From Reyranella humidisoli (lineage in GTDB: Bacteria > Pseudomonadota > Alphaproteobacteria > Reyranellales > Reyranellaceae), in the NCBI RefSeq assembly GCF_019039055.1, contig NZ_JAHOPB010000001.1, positions 434,001 through 498,000 of the forward strand: DNA of 64,000 nucleotides, given 5' to 3'. Each line of letters opens with the position of its first letter. Within the stretch, counting starts at the first letter, position 1. The notes under the pieces were generated by a model. The model was not told where the DNA came from and made no database searches. It was given only the letters and a program-made list of their open reading frames with translations. Below, one piece after another: positions 52,513 through 60,257 of this stretch. The position numbers were made by a program, and so were the translations under genes.

Positions 52513-53433
52513 ATGCGTATCGTTTTCGTGGCGCTGATGTCGGCACTCCTGTGGTTCGGATTTGCCGCGGGTGCCTCGGCACAGACCGGTCTGGAGCGCT
52601 TCGAGAAGGAACTGAAGCCCCAGTTCGAGCTGAAGAAGTTCAGCTATGCGAGCGGCCAGCCACTCGGCGCGTCGGGATTCGTCCTGAACGATGTCGTCGC
52701 GGTGGTGCCCGCCAACCCCGCCACCGGCGACAAGGAGAGCACGGTCAGGATCGACAAGGTGACGGTCGAAGATCTGGATTTCGAGCGTCTCAGGAAGGAT
52801 GCCAAGGACGATCTTTCGCCGCGTTTCGCCAAGCTCAGGATGGAAGGCGTCACGGGCGACGACGAGATGTTCACGGCGCTGGAACCCTACGGTGTGCCCA
52901 ACGTCCCCTTCGACATGGCGCTCGACTACCGGATCGATCCGGCTGCGAAGGTGCTGACGCTCAACATGCTGGAGGTCAGCCTTCGCGGCCAGGCACGCCT
53001 GGCCCTGTCGATGATCCTCGACGGGGTGAGCGACAAGACAGACATCGACAGCGCCAAGGACGACGCCCGGCTGCGCAGCGCCTCCCTCACCATCGACGAC
53101 AAGCAGCTGTTCGCCAAGCTGGTCCCCGCGGCGGCCAAGGAAGAGGGAATCACGGCCGATGAACTCATCACGACCGCGCTCGATGCCCTTGGCGCCTTCG
53201 CCCAGGCGCAGAGCGGCGAGACGCTTAAGGCTCTCGACGCGGTCGTCTCGTTCATCGCCGACTGGAAGGCGCCGAAGGGTGCCCTGGTGCTGGGCCTGAA
53301 GCCCGCGAAGACCGCGGGTCTCGACGACATCGACAAGATCATGGAGCCCAACGCGCTCTCGACCATCTTCGGCTTCACCGCCACCTATCCCGGAACGAGG
53401 GCCGGAGCGGCCCAGGCCGGGTCGAAGAAGTAG
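52513..53433 (+). CDS. Secreted protein, unknown function
   Basis: A 306-residue exported protein: MRIVFVALMSALLWFGFAAGASAQ is the signal peptide, followed by a long mixed alpha/beta domain (FSYASGQPLGASGFVLNDVVAVVPANPATG; VEVSLRGQARLALSMILDGVSD-like). The repeated statement of 'region-specific' beta segments resembles the soluble lipid-associated SMP/AsmA-like or DUF945-like periplasmic proteins, but this is only a visual impression. It precedes a Bug receptor by 30 bp, so the two may share a transcript. Confidence 0.78.
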   Translation: MRIVFVALMSALLWFGFAAGASAQTGLERFEKELKPQFELKKFSYASGQPLGASGFVLNDVVAVVPANPATGDKESTVRIDKVTVEDLDFERLRKDAKDDLSPRFAKLRMEGVTGDDEMFTALEPYGVPNVPFDMALDYRIDPAAKVLTLNMLEVSLRGQARLALSMILDGVSDKTDIDSAKDDARLRSASLTIDDKQLFAKLVPAAAKEEGITADELITTALDALGAFAQAQSGETLKALDAVVSFIADWKAPKGALVLGLKPAKTAGLDDIDKIMEPNALSTIFGFTATYPGTRAGAAQAGSKK

Positions 53434-53463
53434 AAAGTAAAAAGCAAGAAAGAGGAGGAAGAG

Positions 53464-54438
53464 ATGAAGCGCCGTTCCCTGCTGGCCAGTGCCGCACTTC
53501 TGCCGCTCGGCCTTCCCGTCCAGGCCCAGGACGCTTATCCGTCGCGGCCGATCACGATGATCGTGCCCTTCCCGCCCGGTGGCGTTGCCGACATCACCGG
53601 CCGGCCGCTGGCCCACGTGATGAGCCGGATCCTGAAGCAGTCGGTGGTCGTGCAGAACAAGGGGGGTGCCGGCGGCTCGGTGGGTACGGCCCAGGCAGCG
53701 CGCGCGGCGCCGGACGGATACACGCTGCTGATGGCGCTCTCGTCGATCTCGGTGCTGCCGGTGGCGGATGTCCTCCAGGGGCGAACGCCGGCCTACGAAC
53801 TGGATCAGTTCGCTCCCATCGCCCTGATCAGCGCCGATCCGACGATCCTCGTGGTGCGCGAGGACGGTCCCTTCAAGTCCCTGAAGGACCTCGTCGAGGC
53901 CGCGAAGGCCAAGCCGGGCACGATCAACTACGGTTCATCCGGCGTCTACGGCACGTTGCATGTGGCGATGGAGATCTTCGCCACCGCAGCCGGGATCAAG
54001 CTGTTCCATATCCCCTACCAGGGCGGCGGCCCGGCCGTGGCGGCCCTGCTGGGCGGCCAGATCGATGCGCTGGCGTCCGGCCCGTCGGCGGCAATGGCAC
54101 AGATCAAGGCCGGCAAGATGCGCGCGTTGGCCGTATGGGGGGACAAGCGCCTCGCGTCGTTGCCCAACGTCCCCAGCATGAAGGAGTTGGGCTACGACGC
54201 CACCTTCTACATCTGGTCGGGCTTGTTCGCCCCCGTGGCTACGCCGGCCACCATACAGGCCGCGCTGCGCGATGCGGTTCGGCGCACCGTCGAGGATCCG
54301 GAGTTCAAGGAGGCGATGGCCAAGGTGGAAACTCCGATCGCCTATCTGGATGCGCCCCAATTCAAGGTGTTCCTCGAAAAGGACGCAGCGCGCCTCAAGA
54401 TCGCCGTGGAACGGATCGGCAAGGTGCCGGAGAAATAG
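53464..54438 (+). CDS. Bug family (tripartite tricarboxylate) solute-binding protein
   Basis: A 324-residue periplasmic receptor of the TctC/Bug family. The signal peptide MKRRSLLASAALLPLGLPVQAQ is followed by YPSRPITMIVPFPPGGVADITGRPLAHVMS, the family N-terminus, and GAGGSVGTAQAARAAPDGYTLLMA. The ligand loop YGSSGVYGTLHVAMEIFATAAGI and HIPYQGGGPAVAALLGGQIDAL are also typical. No TctA/TctB permease is adjacent, as is common for Bug receptors. GAGGAAGAG precedes the ATG. Ligand probably a carboxylate or an amino acid. Confidence 0.94.
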   Translation: MKRRSLLASAALLPLGLPVQAQDAYPSRPITMIVPFPPGGVADITGRPLAHVMSRILKQSVVVQNKGGAGGSVGTAQAARAAPDGYTLLMALSSISVLPVADVLQGRTPAYELDQFAPIALISADPTILVVREDGPFKSLKDLVEAAKAKPGTINYGSSGVYGTLHVAMEIFATAAGIKLFHIPYQGGGPAVAALLGGQIDALASGPSAAMAQIKAGKMRALAVWGDKRLASLPNVPSMKELGYDATFYIWSGLFAPVATPATIQAALRDAVRRTVEDPEFKEAMAKVETPIAYLDAPQFKVFLEKDAARLKIAVERIGKVPEK

Positions 54439-54510
54439 GCTGCCAGCGGTCATCGGGGTTGCTGCGGAATCCGCTTTCAAATGAGTCCCCGGAAACAGCG
54501 CAGCGTGCAA

Positions 54511-54535
54511 CCCCGGTCCCAAGCGGGGCGTTTTC
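54511..54535 (+). terminator. Possible rho-independent terminator
   Basis: CCCCG pairs with CGGGG across an 8-nt loop and is followed by CGTTTTCT. It lies 73 bp after the Bug receptor stop, within the 226-bp gap before a small Pro-rich gene. The stem is short, so the call is tentative. I see nothing else definable in that gap. Confidence 0.4.
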
Positions 54536-54664
54536 TCCCCAGCGATCGCCAACCCCGGCGGTGGCGGCGAACATGCAGAAGCACCCCTGAAGAGCGACCG
54601 ACTGAATGCCTGCGCCATAGGGCGGGCCTTGCTCATTGGGTGTTTTGAAAGCGATTGGAAACAG

Positions 54665-54838
54665 ATGATGACCTCACACGCAGCAGACCCGCCCCGTGAA
54701 GTGCCTGCGGTCCCGCCCATTCCTGGAAAAGTCGATCCCGTACCGCCGGAAATGCCGGGACGTCCCGGCGTACCGATCCCGGAGGACCACCCGACGCCAG
54801 TCCCCCATCCGGCAGGCCCGCCGAGCCCGATCGCCTGA
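54665..54838 (+). CDS. Small proline-rich protein
   Basis: A 57-residue frame beginning MMTSHAADPPREVPAVPPIP and continuing with Pro every two to four residues (EMPGRPGVPIPEDHPTPVP). It has no signal peptide. It may be a real small protein of low complexity, of a kind seen as a hypothetical in many proteobacteria, or a fortuitous frame. The only Shine-Dalgarno-like sequence is a weak GGAAA. The following 231 bp to the DoxX gene hold no feature I can name. Confidence 0.4.
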   Translation: MMTSHAADPPREVPAVPPIPGKVDPVPPEMPGRPGVPIPEDHPTPVPHPAGPPSPIA

Positions 54839-55069
54839 GATCCCTGCTTAGTCACCGCACCGGCGAGGACGCGCTGGGCCTGCGGCCAATTCCTGCTTGT
54901 GAAACCGCTGCTTCTCGCGACCGGTTGCAGCGGATCACAGGCGAACCTGTAACGAAGCGCGGGTGCTCACTGACCGTTTGGTAACCCGATCACCGTCCAA
55001 TCGCTTGTCAGAAGCGAGAGCCGCAATGACGATGGCTTCCGCACGCTTCAACCTTGGGGAATTCTCGTC

Positions 55070-55468
55070 ATGAACTTCGACGCTCTGGCCTCGGCGTGGG
55101 CTCCGCGCCTGCTCAGCATCCTGCGAATCATGACAGGACTGCTCTTTCTCCAGCACGGCACGGCAAAGCTGCTGAAAATCCCCGTCATCCCGATGTTCGC
55201 CAATCTCAGCCTCACATCGCTGCCGGGTATCGCCGGTATCCTGGAGCTGGTGGGCGGCGTGCTGATCATTCTCGGCCTGTTCACCCGCAGCGTCGCTTTC
55301 GTGCTGTCCGGGCTGATGGCGGTGGCCTACTTCATGGCCCACGCGCCGCGGGGCTTCTATCCCATCCTCAATGCCGGCGAACTGGCGATCCTCTTCTGCT
55401 TCGTCTTCCTTTACCTTGCCGCCGCGGGTCCAGGTCCCTGGAGCATCGACGCCGCGCGGCGGAAGTAG
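55070..55468 (+). CDS. DoxX family membrane protein
   Basis: A 132-residue four-helix membrane protein of the DoxX/YphA family. It shows LLSILRIMTGLLFLQHGTAKLL, the family's first helix with the HG motif, then SLTSLPGIAGILELVGGVLIILGLFTRSVAFVLSG and an ending ILFCFVFLYLAAAGPGPWSID, all characteristic. The family is linked with thiosulfate oxidation in some organisms and with oxidative-stress membrane complexes in others. Function here not determined. Confidence 0.92.
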   Translation: MNFDALASAWAPRLLSILRIMTGLLFLQHGTAKLLKIPVIPMFANLSLTSLPGIAGILELVGGVLIILGLFTRSVAFVLSGLMAVAYFMAHAPRGFYPILNAGELAILFCFVFLYLAAAGPGPWSIDAARRK

Positions 55469-55573
55469 CGCTTAACGCGCCTTCGCCAAGACGCTATGGA
55501 ACGACGGACGGCTGCCTTGTGCAGCCGTTTCGCCGTGCGCGAGATCCAAAAGAAATGAGCAGGAGGAGCGTTC

Positions 55574-56566
55574 ATGTCCCGGATGTCGATGAACCGTCGC
55601 CGCTTTGCCGTTCTGGCCGGCACGACCGCGCTCGCCGCGCCGATGATCGGCTCGGGGGCCGCGCGCGGCCAGGCCCGCTGGAAGCCCGAGAAACCGATCA
55701 CGATCTACAATCCCTTCGCCGCAGGCGGCGTCACCGACGTCCACATGCGCCTGCTCGCCGAGGCGGTGGGCAAGATCCTGGGCCAGCAGATCATCATCGA
55801 CATCAAGCCCGGCGCTGCCGGCACGCTGGCGCCGGCGATGCTGCTCAACGCCAAGCCCGACGGCTACACGCTGGCGGTGATGAGCATCAATACGCTGCGC
55901 TATCCTCACTACCAGCAGACCAGCTGGAACCCGCTGACCGACTTCACCTACATCACCGGCCTGTCGGGCTACACGATGGGCATCGTCGTGCGCTCCGATT
56001 CTCCCTGGAAGACGTTCCAGGACATGATTGCCGCCGGCAAGAAGGACCCCGACAAGTACAATTACGGCACCTCGGGCGTGGGCGGCACGGGCCAGCTCAT
56101 GATGATCGAGGTCGAGCAGGCCACCGGCGCGAAGTTCACCCACGTTCCCTATAAGGGCGGCGCGGAGTGGATGCAGGCGCTGATGAGCGGCGAGATCCAG
56201 TTTATCGCCGACGCCGCGCAGTGGGCGCCGTTCGTCGACGACGGCAAGTGCCGGATCCTGGCCTTCGCCACCGAGAAGCGCATCCCGCGCTACCCGGACG
56301 TACCGACCATGGTGGAACTCGGCGTCAACGTCGTGGGCCAGAGCCCCTATGGCCTGCTCGGTCCCAAGGGCATGCCGCCCGAGATCGTCAACACGCTCCA
56401 CGAGGCTTTCAAGCAGGCCTCCGCCGAGCCGAAGGTGATCGAGTATCTCGCGAAGTTCATCCAGGTTCCGTGGGACAAGCCCCCCGCGGACTTCCGCGCT
56501 TTCGCCGAGAAGTACTATGCCGAGGTGAAGCCGCTGCTCATCAAGGCCGGTCTCGCGAAGCCCTGA
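55574..56566 (+). CDS. Bug family (tripartite tricarboxylate) solute-binding protein
   Basis: A 330-residue TctC/Bug receptor. The N-terminus has SMNRRRFAVLAGTTALAAP, a likely twin-arginine signal (RRRFAVL), cleaved near ARGQA. The mature start RWKPEKPITIYNPFAAGGVTDVHMRLLAEAVG and GYTLAVMSINTLRYPHYQQ are family features. It begins a three-gene run with two Lin0512 proteins 13 bp behind it, suggesting that the receptor and these proteins serve one substrate. No TctAB genes adjoin. Confidence 0.93.
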   Translation: MSRMSMNRRRFAVLAGTTALAAPMIGSGAARGQARWKPEKPITIYNPFAAGGVTDVHMRLLAEAVGKILGQQIIIDIKPGAAGTLAPAMLLNAKPDGYTLAVMSINTLRYPHYQQTSWNPLTDFTYITGLSGYTMGIVVRSDSPWKTFQDMIAAGKKDPDKYNYGTSGVGGTGQLMMIEVEQATGAKFTHVPYKGGAEWMQALMSGEIQFIADAAQWAPFVDDGKCRILAFATEKRIPRYPDVPTMVELGVNVVGQSPYGLLGPKGMPPEIVNTLHEAFKQASAEPKVIEYLAKFIQVPWDKPPADFRAFAEKYYAEVKPLLIKAGLAKP

Positions 56567-56579
56567 ACAGGAGACGACC

Positions 56580-56918
56580 ATGGCGCTGAAAAAGGTGGCC
56601 CTCGAGATCGGCATGGGCACCGACATCCGGGGCGGCGACTACACCAAGGCCGCCGTCCGGGCCCTGCGCGACGCGCTGTGGCACAACTCACTCACCATCG
56701 CCACGGCGCTGGGCAAGTCGAGCGACGACATGGTGGTCGAGGTCCTGATCGGCGTGCCCCAGCCCGACCAGGTCGACACCGCGCAGGTGCTGGCGGTTCT
56801 GCCGCACGGTACCGGAACGGTGAAGGTGGTCGAGGGTGGACTCGAAGTCGCCAACGAAGCCGGCACGGACAAGACGGTGATCGCCCAGGCGGCCGCCATC
56901 GTTCGTCTGGATCTGTGA
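56580..56918 (+). CDS. Lin0512 family protein (first of tandem pair)
   Basis: A 112-residue protein of the Lin0512 family (PF09585), conserved but uncharacterised. It has the family pattern VALEIGMGTDIRGGDYTKAAVRALRDALWHNSL, then VEVLIGVPQPDQVDTAQVLAVLPHGTGTVKVVEGGLEV. The next gene is a diverged copy (about half of the residues identical by eye), so they may form a hetero-oligomer. AGGAGACGACC precedes the ATG. Confidence 0.92.
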   Translation: MALKKVALEIGMGTDIRGGDYTKAAVRALRDALWHNSLTIATALGKSSDDMVVEVLIGVPQPDQVDTAQVLAVLPHGTGTVKVVEGGLEVANEAGTDKTVIAQAAAIVRLDL

Positions 56919-56931
56919 GAGGAGCAAGACG

Positions 56932-57276
56932 ATGACCGCCAAGCGCGTGATCCTCGAACTCGGCACCGGCAACGACCTGCACGGCGGCGACTACACCAAG
57001 GCCGCGCTGCGCGCGGTGCAGGACGCCCTGCACCATTCGTCGCTCGCGATGATCCGGGCGCTGAAGATCGACACCAAGACCGGCATGTTCGTCGACGTGA
57101 CGATCGGCGTGCAGCAGCCCGACAAGGTCGACGTGGAAAAGGTGAAGGCTTCCCTGCCGCATGGCATCGTCACCGTGAAGGTGGTGAAGGGCGGCCTCGA
57201 CATCGCCGATCCGGAGAACAACGATCCGGCGGTGATCGCCAGCGCCGCCATCGCGGTCCGGATGGAGATTCCCTGA
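56932..57276 (+). CDS. Lin0512 family protein (second of tandem pair)
   Basis: A 114-residue paralogue of the preceding gene, 13 bp downstream. It keeps LELGTGNDLHGGDYTKAALRAVQDALHHSSL and VTIGVQQPDKVDVEKVKASLPHGIVTVKVVKGGLDI. Known family members are usually found as adjacent pairs, and no enzyme activity is assigned. The preserved spacing of Gly, His and Asp residues (GGDYTKAA; HxS) suggests a shared active or ligand site. A long inverted repeat follows its stop. Confidence 0.92.
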   Translation: MTAKRVILELGTGNDLHGGDYTKAALRAVQDALHHSSLAMIRALKIDTKTGMFVDVTIGVQQPDKVDVEKVKASLPHGIVTVKVVKGGLDIADPENNDPAVIASAAIAVRMEIP

Positions 57277-57288
57277 GGAATGACTGAA

Positions 57289-57381
57289 GGGTCCTTCGCT
57301 TCGCTCAGGATGACACTTTTGCTGGGATTGGCGCAGTGCGTCGATGCAACAAGGTTGTCATCCTGAGCGAAGCGAAGGACC
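57289..57381. repeat. Long inverted repeat element, copy 2
   Basis: Arms GGTCCTTCGCTTCGCTCAGG (extending to ATGACA; 57290-57315) and the perfect 26-bp complement at 57356-57381, with a 40-bp spacer that includes GCGCAGTGCGTCGATGC. The arm sequence matches the right arm of copy 1 at 20.68-20.70 kb. It sits directly after the Lin0512 pair and before the glutathione transferase gene. No open frame of significance. A strong transcriptional terminator effect is likely. Confidence 0.82.
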
Positions 57382-57456
57382 TTTCTCCGACCTCGAAGCA
57401 CGCACCGCATGGGCATTCCAGGCGCATGCGATGGCTCTACCCATGGAGTATGCCTG

Positions 57457-58239
57457 ATGCTGCTCTACGAGCATCCGCTCTCGTCCTATGCCCAGAAGGT
57501 GAAGATCGCGCTGCGCGAGAAAGGGCTCGACTTCAAGGTCGAGACACCCGCCGCGCTGGGCACCGGCACGGCCGGCGGCGCGTTCGCGGCGGCCAGCCCG
57601 CGCAACGAGGTGCCGACGCTGATCGACGGCGACGCCCGCATCTTCGATTCGACGATCATTCTCGAGTATCTCGAGGACAAGTATCCCGCCCCGCACCTGC
57701 TGCCGCGCGATCCTGCGGCACGCGCCGAGGCACGGATGATCGAGGACCTCTGCGACACGCTCTACGAGGCGGTGAACTGGGGCCTGAGCGAGATCCGCTG
57801 GTTCAGGCGCGCCGAGGGCGAGCAGGCGGAGACGATGAAGGCCACCGCCGCACGACAGACCGCCGAGCTGCAGGCGTGGCTGGCGGACAAGCTCGGCGAC
57901 CGGCCGTGGTTCAACGGCGAGAACTTCGGCTGGGCCGATCTCAGCGTCGCACCCTATCTCAACCGCTCGTTCTTCTACGGGCTGGGCACGCAAGCCGGCT
58001 CATCGCTGGCGCGGTGGCGTGACCGGTTGATCGAGCGCCCGTCCGTCGCCGGGACCTTCCGGGAATTCGAAGCCGCCGCGGCCGGCATGGCGAGTGCTGC
58101 CGAGCGTCTCACCTCGGGACAGATTCGCCGCGAATACCGCGACCATCGCCTGGAATGGATGATGAAGTCGGGCGGCCAGCAGATCGTCCTCGACGGGTTG
58201 TCGAAGAACAACATCCGCTTCACCTGGCCGTTGGGCTGA
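57457..58239 (+). CDS. Glutathione S-transferase family protein
   Basis: A 260-residue GST. The N-terminal thioredoxin-like domain MLLYEHPLSSYAQKVKIALREKGLDF has the family Ser/Tyr region, then NEVPTLIDGDARIFDSTIILEYLEDKYP with the cis-Pro and the glutathione-binding Glu/Ser-like residues (DSTII). The helical C-terminal domain contains WFNGENFGWADLSVAPYLNRS, the N-cap motif. An extra C-terminal 40 residues (GQIRREYRDHRLEWMMKSGGQQIVLDG) is longer than usual. The start at 57457 follows directly on a short upstream frame stop (TGATG). Confidence 0.9.
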   Translation: MLLYEHPLSSYAQKVKIALREKGLDFKVETPAALGTGTAGGAFAAASPRNEVPTLIDGDARIFDSTIILEYLEDKYPAPHLLPRDPAARAEARMIEDLCDTLYEAVNWGLSEIRWFRRAEGEQAETMKATAARQTAELQAWLADKLGDRPWFNGENFGWADLSVAPYLNRSFFYGLGTQAGSSLARWRDRLIERPSVAGTFREFEAAAAGMASAAERLTSGQIRREYRDHRLEWMMKSGGQQIVLDGLSKNNIRFTWPLG

Positions 58240-58252
58240 GCTTCGCTCAGCC
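58234..58252. terminator. Palindrome GGCTGAGCTTCGCTCAGCC, second copy
   Basis: Identical 19-mer to the one at 51956-51974. It overlaps the stop codon of the glutathione transferase gene (58237-58239) and reaches the last base of the convergent membrane-protein gene. Position between convergent genes suggests a terminator used from both sides. Confidence 0.6.
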
Positions 58253-58476
58253 TAGCCCCGTGCCGCGCGGCCCATGAACAGCAGGCCGGCGCCGGCGATC
58301 ACCGCGACGATGCCGGCAATGGTCGGGATGAGAATCGTGCGCTGCTCGTCAGCCGTGACCTTGATCGGGCCGGCATCGACGATGGTCTTGCGCTCGGTGA
58401 AGGAAATATTGTCGATCGCCAAGCCGGCAATGCCGATCGCGATCAGAAGAACGCCCAAAATAGCCATCGGCTTCAT
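58252..58476 (-). CDS. Small two-helix membrane protein
   Basis: A 74-residue protein with transmembrane helices at each end (MAILGVLLIAIGIAGLAID and LIPTIAGIVAVIAGAGLLFMG) around a soluble loop ISFTERKTIVDAGPIKVTADEQRT. This layout (MKPMAILG start, ISFTERE-like loop, DxGPxxxTA) is shared by a widespread uncharacterised proteobacterial family. GGGAG precedes the ATG at 58476. Function unknown; it is downstream of the selenoprotein gene by 72 bp. Confidence 0.85.
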   Translation of the reverse strand: MKPMAILGVLLIAIGIAGLAIDNISFTERKTIVDAGPIKVTADEQRTILIPTIAGIVAVIAGAGLLFMGRAARG

Positions 58477-58548
58477 AAGCCCGAACTCCCTTGTTCTTGG
58501 TTCCCTCCGGCAACGCAAAAAGTCGCCGGAGGTTGCCAGGCAGGGTAT

Positions 58549-59076
58549 TCAGGCCTTGGGCTTCACCAGCATCGCCAGGCCCTGCTCGATGGCCGTGCGG
58601 GCCATGGCGCGAAGCTGGTCGTCGGTGGCACTGCTGACCGGATGGCCGATCTGGGCGAAGGCATAGTCCGGCATGCCGAGCACGCGGCTCATCATGTCGG
58701 CGGCGCTGGCGAAGCGGGTCGTCATCACGCTGAACGCGGGAACGTCCAGTCTTTCAGCGGTAACCGAGTCGTGCAGACTGCACGATGAGCAGGACCCTCA
58801 ATCCCCCAGGCCGGAAACGACGGCGTCCCAGCCCTTGATCTCCGCCACGATGTGCGGATCGGCCGGGGCGCTGTAGTTCGACTTGGTGCGGCTCACCACG
58901 CTGGCGACGCCATATTCCTCGCGCAGGATCTGGTCGAGGTGCTTGAAGAAGCCCTTGGTGCCTTCCTTGCCGTTGGAGATGAAGCCGATGGTCTTGCCCT
59001 CCAGCGTGTCGAGACGCGGGGCGAGCCGGCCGGCCGGCGGCGCGGTGCCGGGCGTGGGATCGAGAACTTCGAACAT
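58549..59076 (-). CDS. UGSC family selenoprotein with in-frame UGA (Sec93)
   Basis: A 175-codon gene interrupted by an in-frame TGA at codon 93 (58798-58800). Before it the protein reads MFEVLDPTPGTAPPAGRLAP, then LEGKTIGFISNGKEGTKGFFKHL, and ends KGWDAVVSGLGD. After the TGA the same frame continues GSCSSCSLHDSVTAERLDVP and AFSVMTTRFASAADMMSRVL to an end at LVKPKA-stop. Reading TGA as selenocysteine gives exactly the motif U-G-S-C, for which the UGSC family is named, followed by another Cys. A compact hairpin starts about 14 nt behind the TGA. I chose the start at 59076 (MFEVLDP, preceded by AAGAGGAAC). The upstream gene is 11 bp away. Redox activity through Sec/Cys is inferred from the motif; the substrate is not known. 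If TGA is a true stop this would be a pseudogene, but the intact downstream frame argues against that. Confidence 0.85.
58770..58784 (-). promoter_or_regulatory. Candidate bacterial SECIS hairpin
   Basis: On the minus strand CGTGCA-GTC-TGCACG forms a 6-bp stem with a GUC loop, 13 nt downstream of the UGA at 58798-58800. Bacterial SECIS elements are hairpins immediately behind the UGA with a G/GU in the apical loop, in this distance range. The hairpin overlaps the codons for Cys-Ser-Leu-His, as expected for a bacterial selenoprotein. Confidence 0.65.
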
Positions 59077-59087
59077 GAGGGTTCCTC

Positions 59088-60143
59088 TTACTTCTTGGGA
59101 GGTTCGCAATCGACGCAGACGCCGATGGGAAGGGTGACGGCATAGCTCTTGTTGCCGAGCCACGGCGGGATCACGGCACCGAAGCCGCCGGCCGGTCCGC
59201 CGGCCGCAACGACCAGCAGCTGGTCGGGCGAGTCCATCGCGGTATAGACGCTGTCGCCGCGGTCGCGCACGACGGCGCCCTTGCCGACCTCGGCCCATTC
59301 GCGGCGATGGATGCGCGCGCGCTCGTGGATGAAGGTCGCGATGTCGGCCTTGGTCCAGCCGCCGGCCTGCAGATGCTCGCGCAACTGCTTGGGAATGACG
59401 ATCGCGTAGTTGCCGGGATGGATCGAATAGTGGCGCATGTTGGCGCGCATCTCGGCCGCGAAGGTTTCCAGGATTTCCTCGGGCTTGGTCGTCCATTCGT
59501 TCATCAGCTGGCGCGGCGCGCCCGCGGACATCACCGTGACGGAGGACGCGCCCTTCGGCACGCCGCGATGCTCGGCCAGTGGCAGCCAGGTCATGTCTTC
59601 CTCGTCCTCGGCGACGCAGTAGCTGAACTTGCCGGGATGGCCGAGCGTCGAGCGGTCGATCACGCCCGGCCGGTCGTCCAGCAGGTTGATCAGGCAGAGC
59701 CGGATGGCGCGCCCGATGACCGCCGTCGCGCGGTCCGAGTTGGCAAGCGCGTTGAACGTGCCGCTGGCGCCGATCTCGAGCCGGATCGGCCCGTTCAGGA
59801 TGACCAGCACCGCGCAGCCGCCGGTGCTGGCGGTGGCGCCGTGCATCAGGAACTCGTCCTGCATCATGGCGGTCCACGCCGTCACGACGACGGGGAAATG
59901 CATGGGCAGGCAACCCGCCATCACGGCATTGATCGCGAGCTTCTCGGCGGTGATGGCGAGACCGCGCACCGGCTCGATGCCGATCAGCTGGTCGGGCGGC
60001 ATCATCACCCATTCGAGGCATTCCTGAACCGCTTCGCGCGTCGGCGGCACGATCGGCAGGCCGTCGGTCCAGCCGTTGGAATGATAGAGTTCCTGGACGG
60101 CCGAAATGCTGTCGGCCGAGTAGGATCGGGATGCAAACTGCAC
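59088..60143 (-). CDS. UGSC-associated protein of unknown function
   Basis: A 351-residue cytoplasmic protein directly upstream of the UGSC selenoprotein. It begins with a segment around ELYHSNGWTDGLPIVPPTREAVQECLEWV, contains TAEKLAINAVMAGCLPMHFPVVVTAW and GASGTFNALANSDRATAVIGRAIRLCLINLLDD, and ends GVCVDCEPPKK, a C-terminal CxxC that could exchange electrons with a Sec/Cys partner. Related proteins are found next to UGSC genes, to my knowledge with no assigned activity. A start farther upstream exists only in another frame context; ATG at 60143 (MQFASRSYSAD) is preferred. The 114-bp gap to the LysR gene may hold the promoter. Confidence 0.82.
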   Translation of the reverse strand: MQFASRSYSADSISAVQELYHSNGWTDGLPIVPPTREAVQECLEWVMMPPDQLIGIEPVRGLAITAEKLAINAVMAGCLPMHFPVVVTAWTAMMQDEFLMHGATASTGGCAVLVILNGPIRLEIGASGTFNALANSDRATAVIGRAIRLCLINLLDDRPGVIDRSTLGHPGKFSYCVAEDEEDMTWLPLAEHRGVPKGASSVTVMSAGAPRQLMNEWTTKPEEILETFAAEMRANMRHYSIHPGNYAIVIPKQLREHLQAGGWTKADIATFIHERARIHRREWAEVGKGAVVRDRGDSVYTAMDSPDQLLVVAAGGPAGGFGAVIPPWLGNKSYAVTLPIGVCVDCEPPKK

Positions 60144-60257
60144 GTCGTTTCCTCCACCGCGCCGCGCACGTGACGCCAGACGGGCTGCCGCCAGAATAGC
60201 CTTCCGTGCGCCTATGCCAACCGCAAGCTGATAGCCGCAATTATTCCATTTCGTGCA

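Noticed and set aside
57431-57457. Short upstream frame (MALPMEYA) ending on the glutathione transferase start
   Set aside because: Only eight codons and no ribosome binding site; probably chance, though TGATG coupling is possible.
58798-60240. A 480-codon minus-strand frame that ends at the UGA
   Set aside because: Only its last 92 codons are real (the UGSC N-terminal half); the upstream part is an out-of-frame shadow of the 59088-60143 gene.
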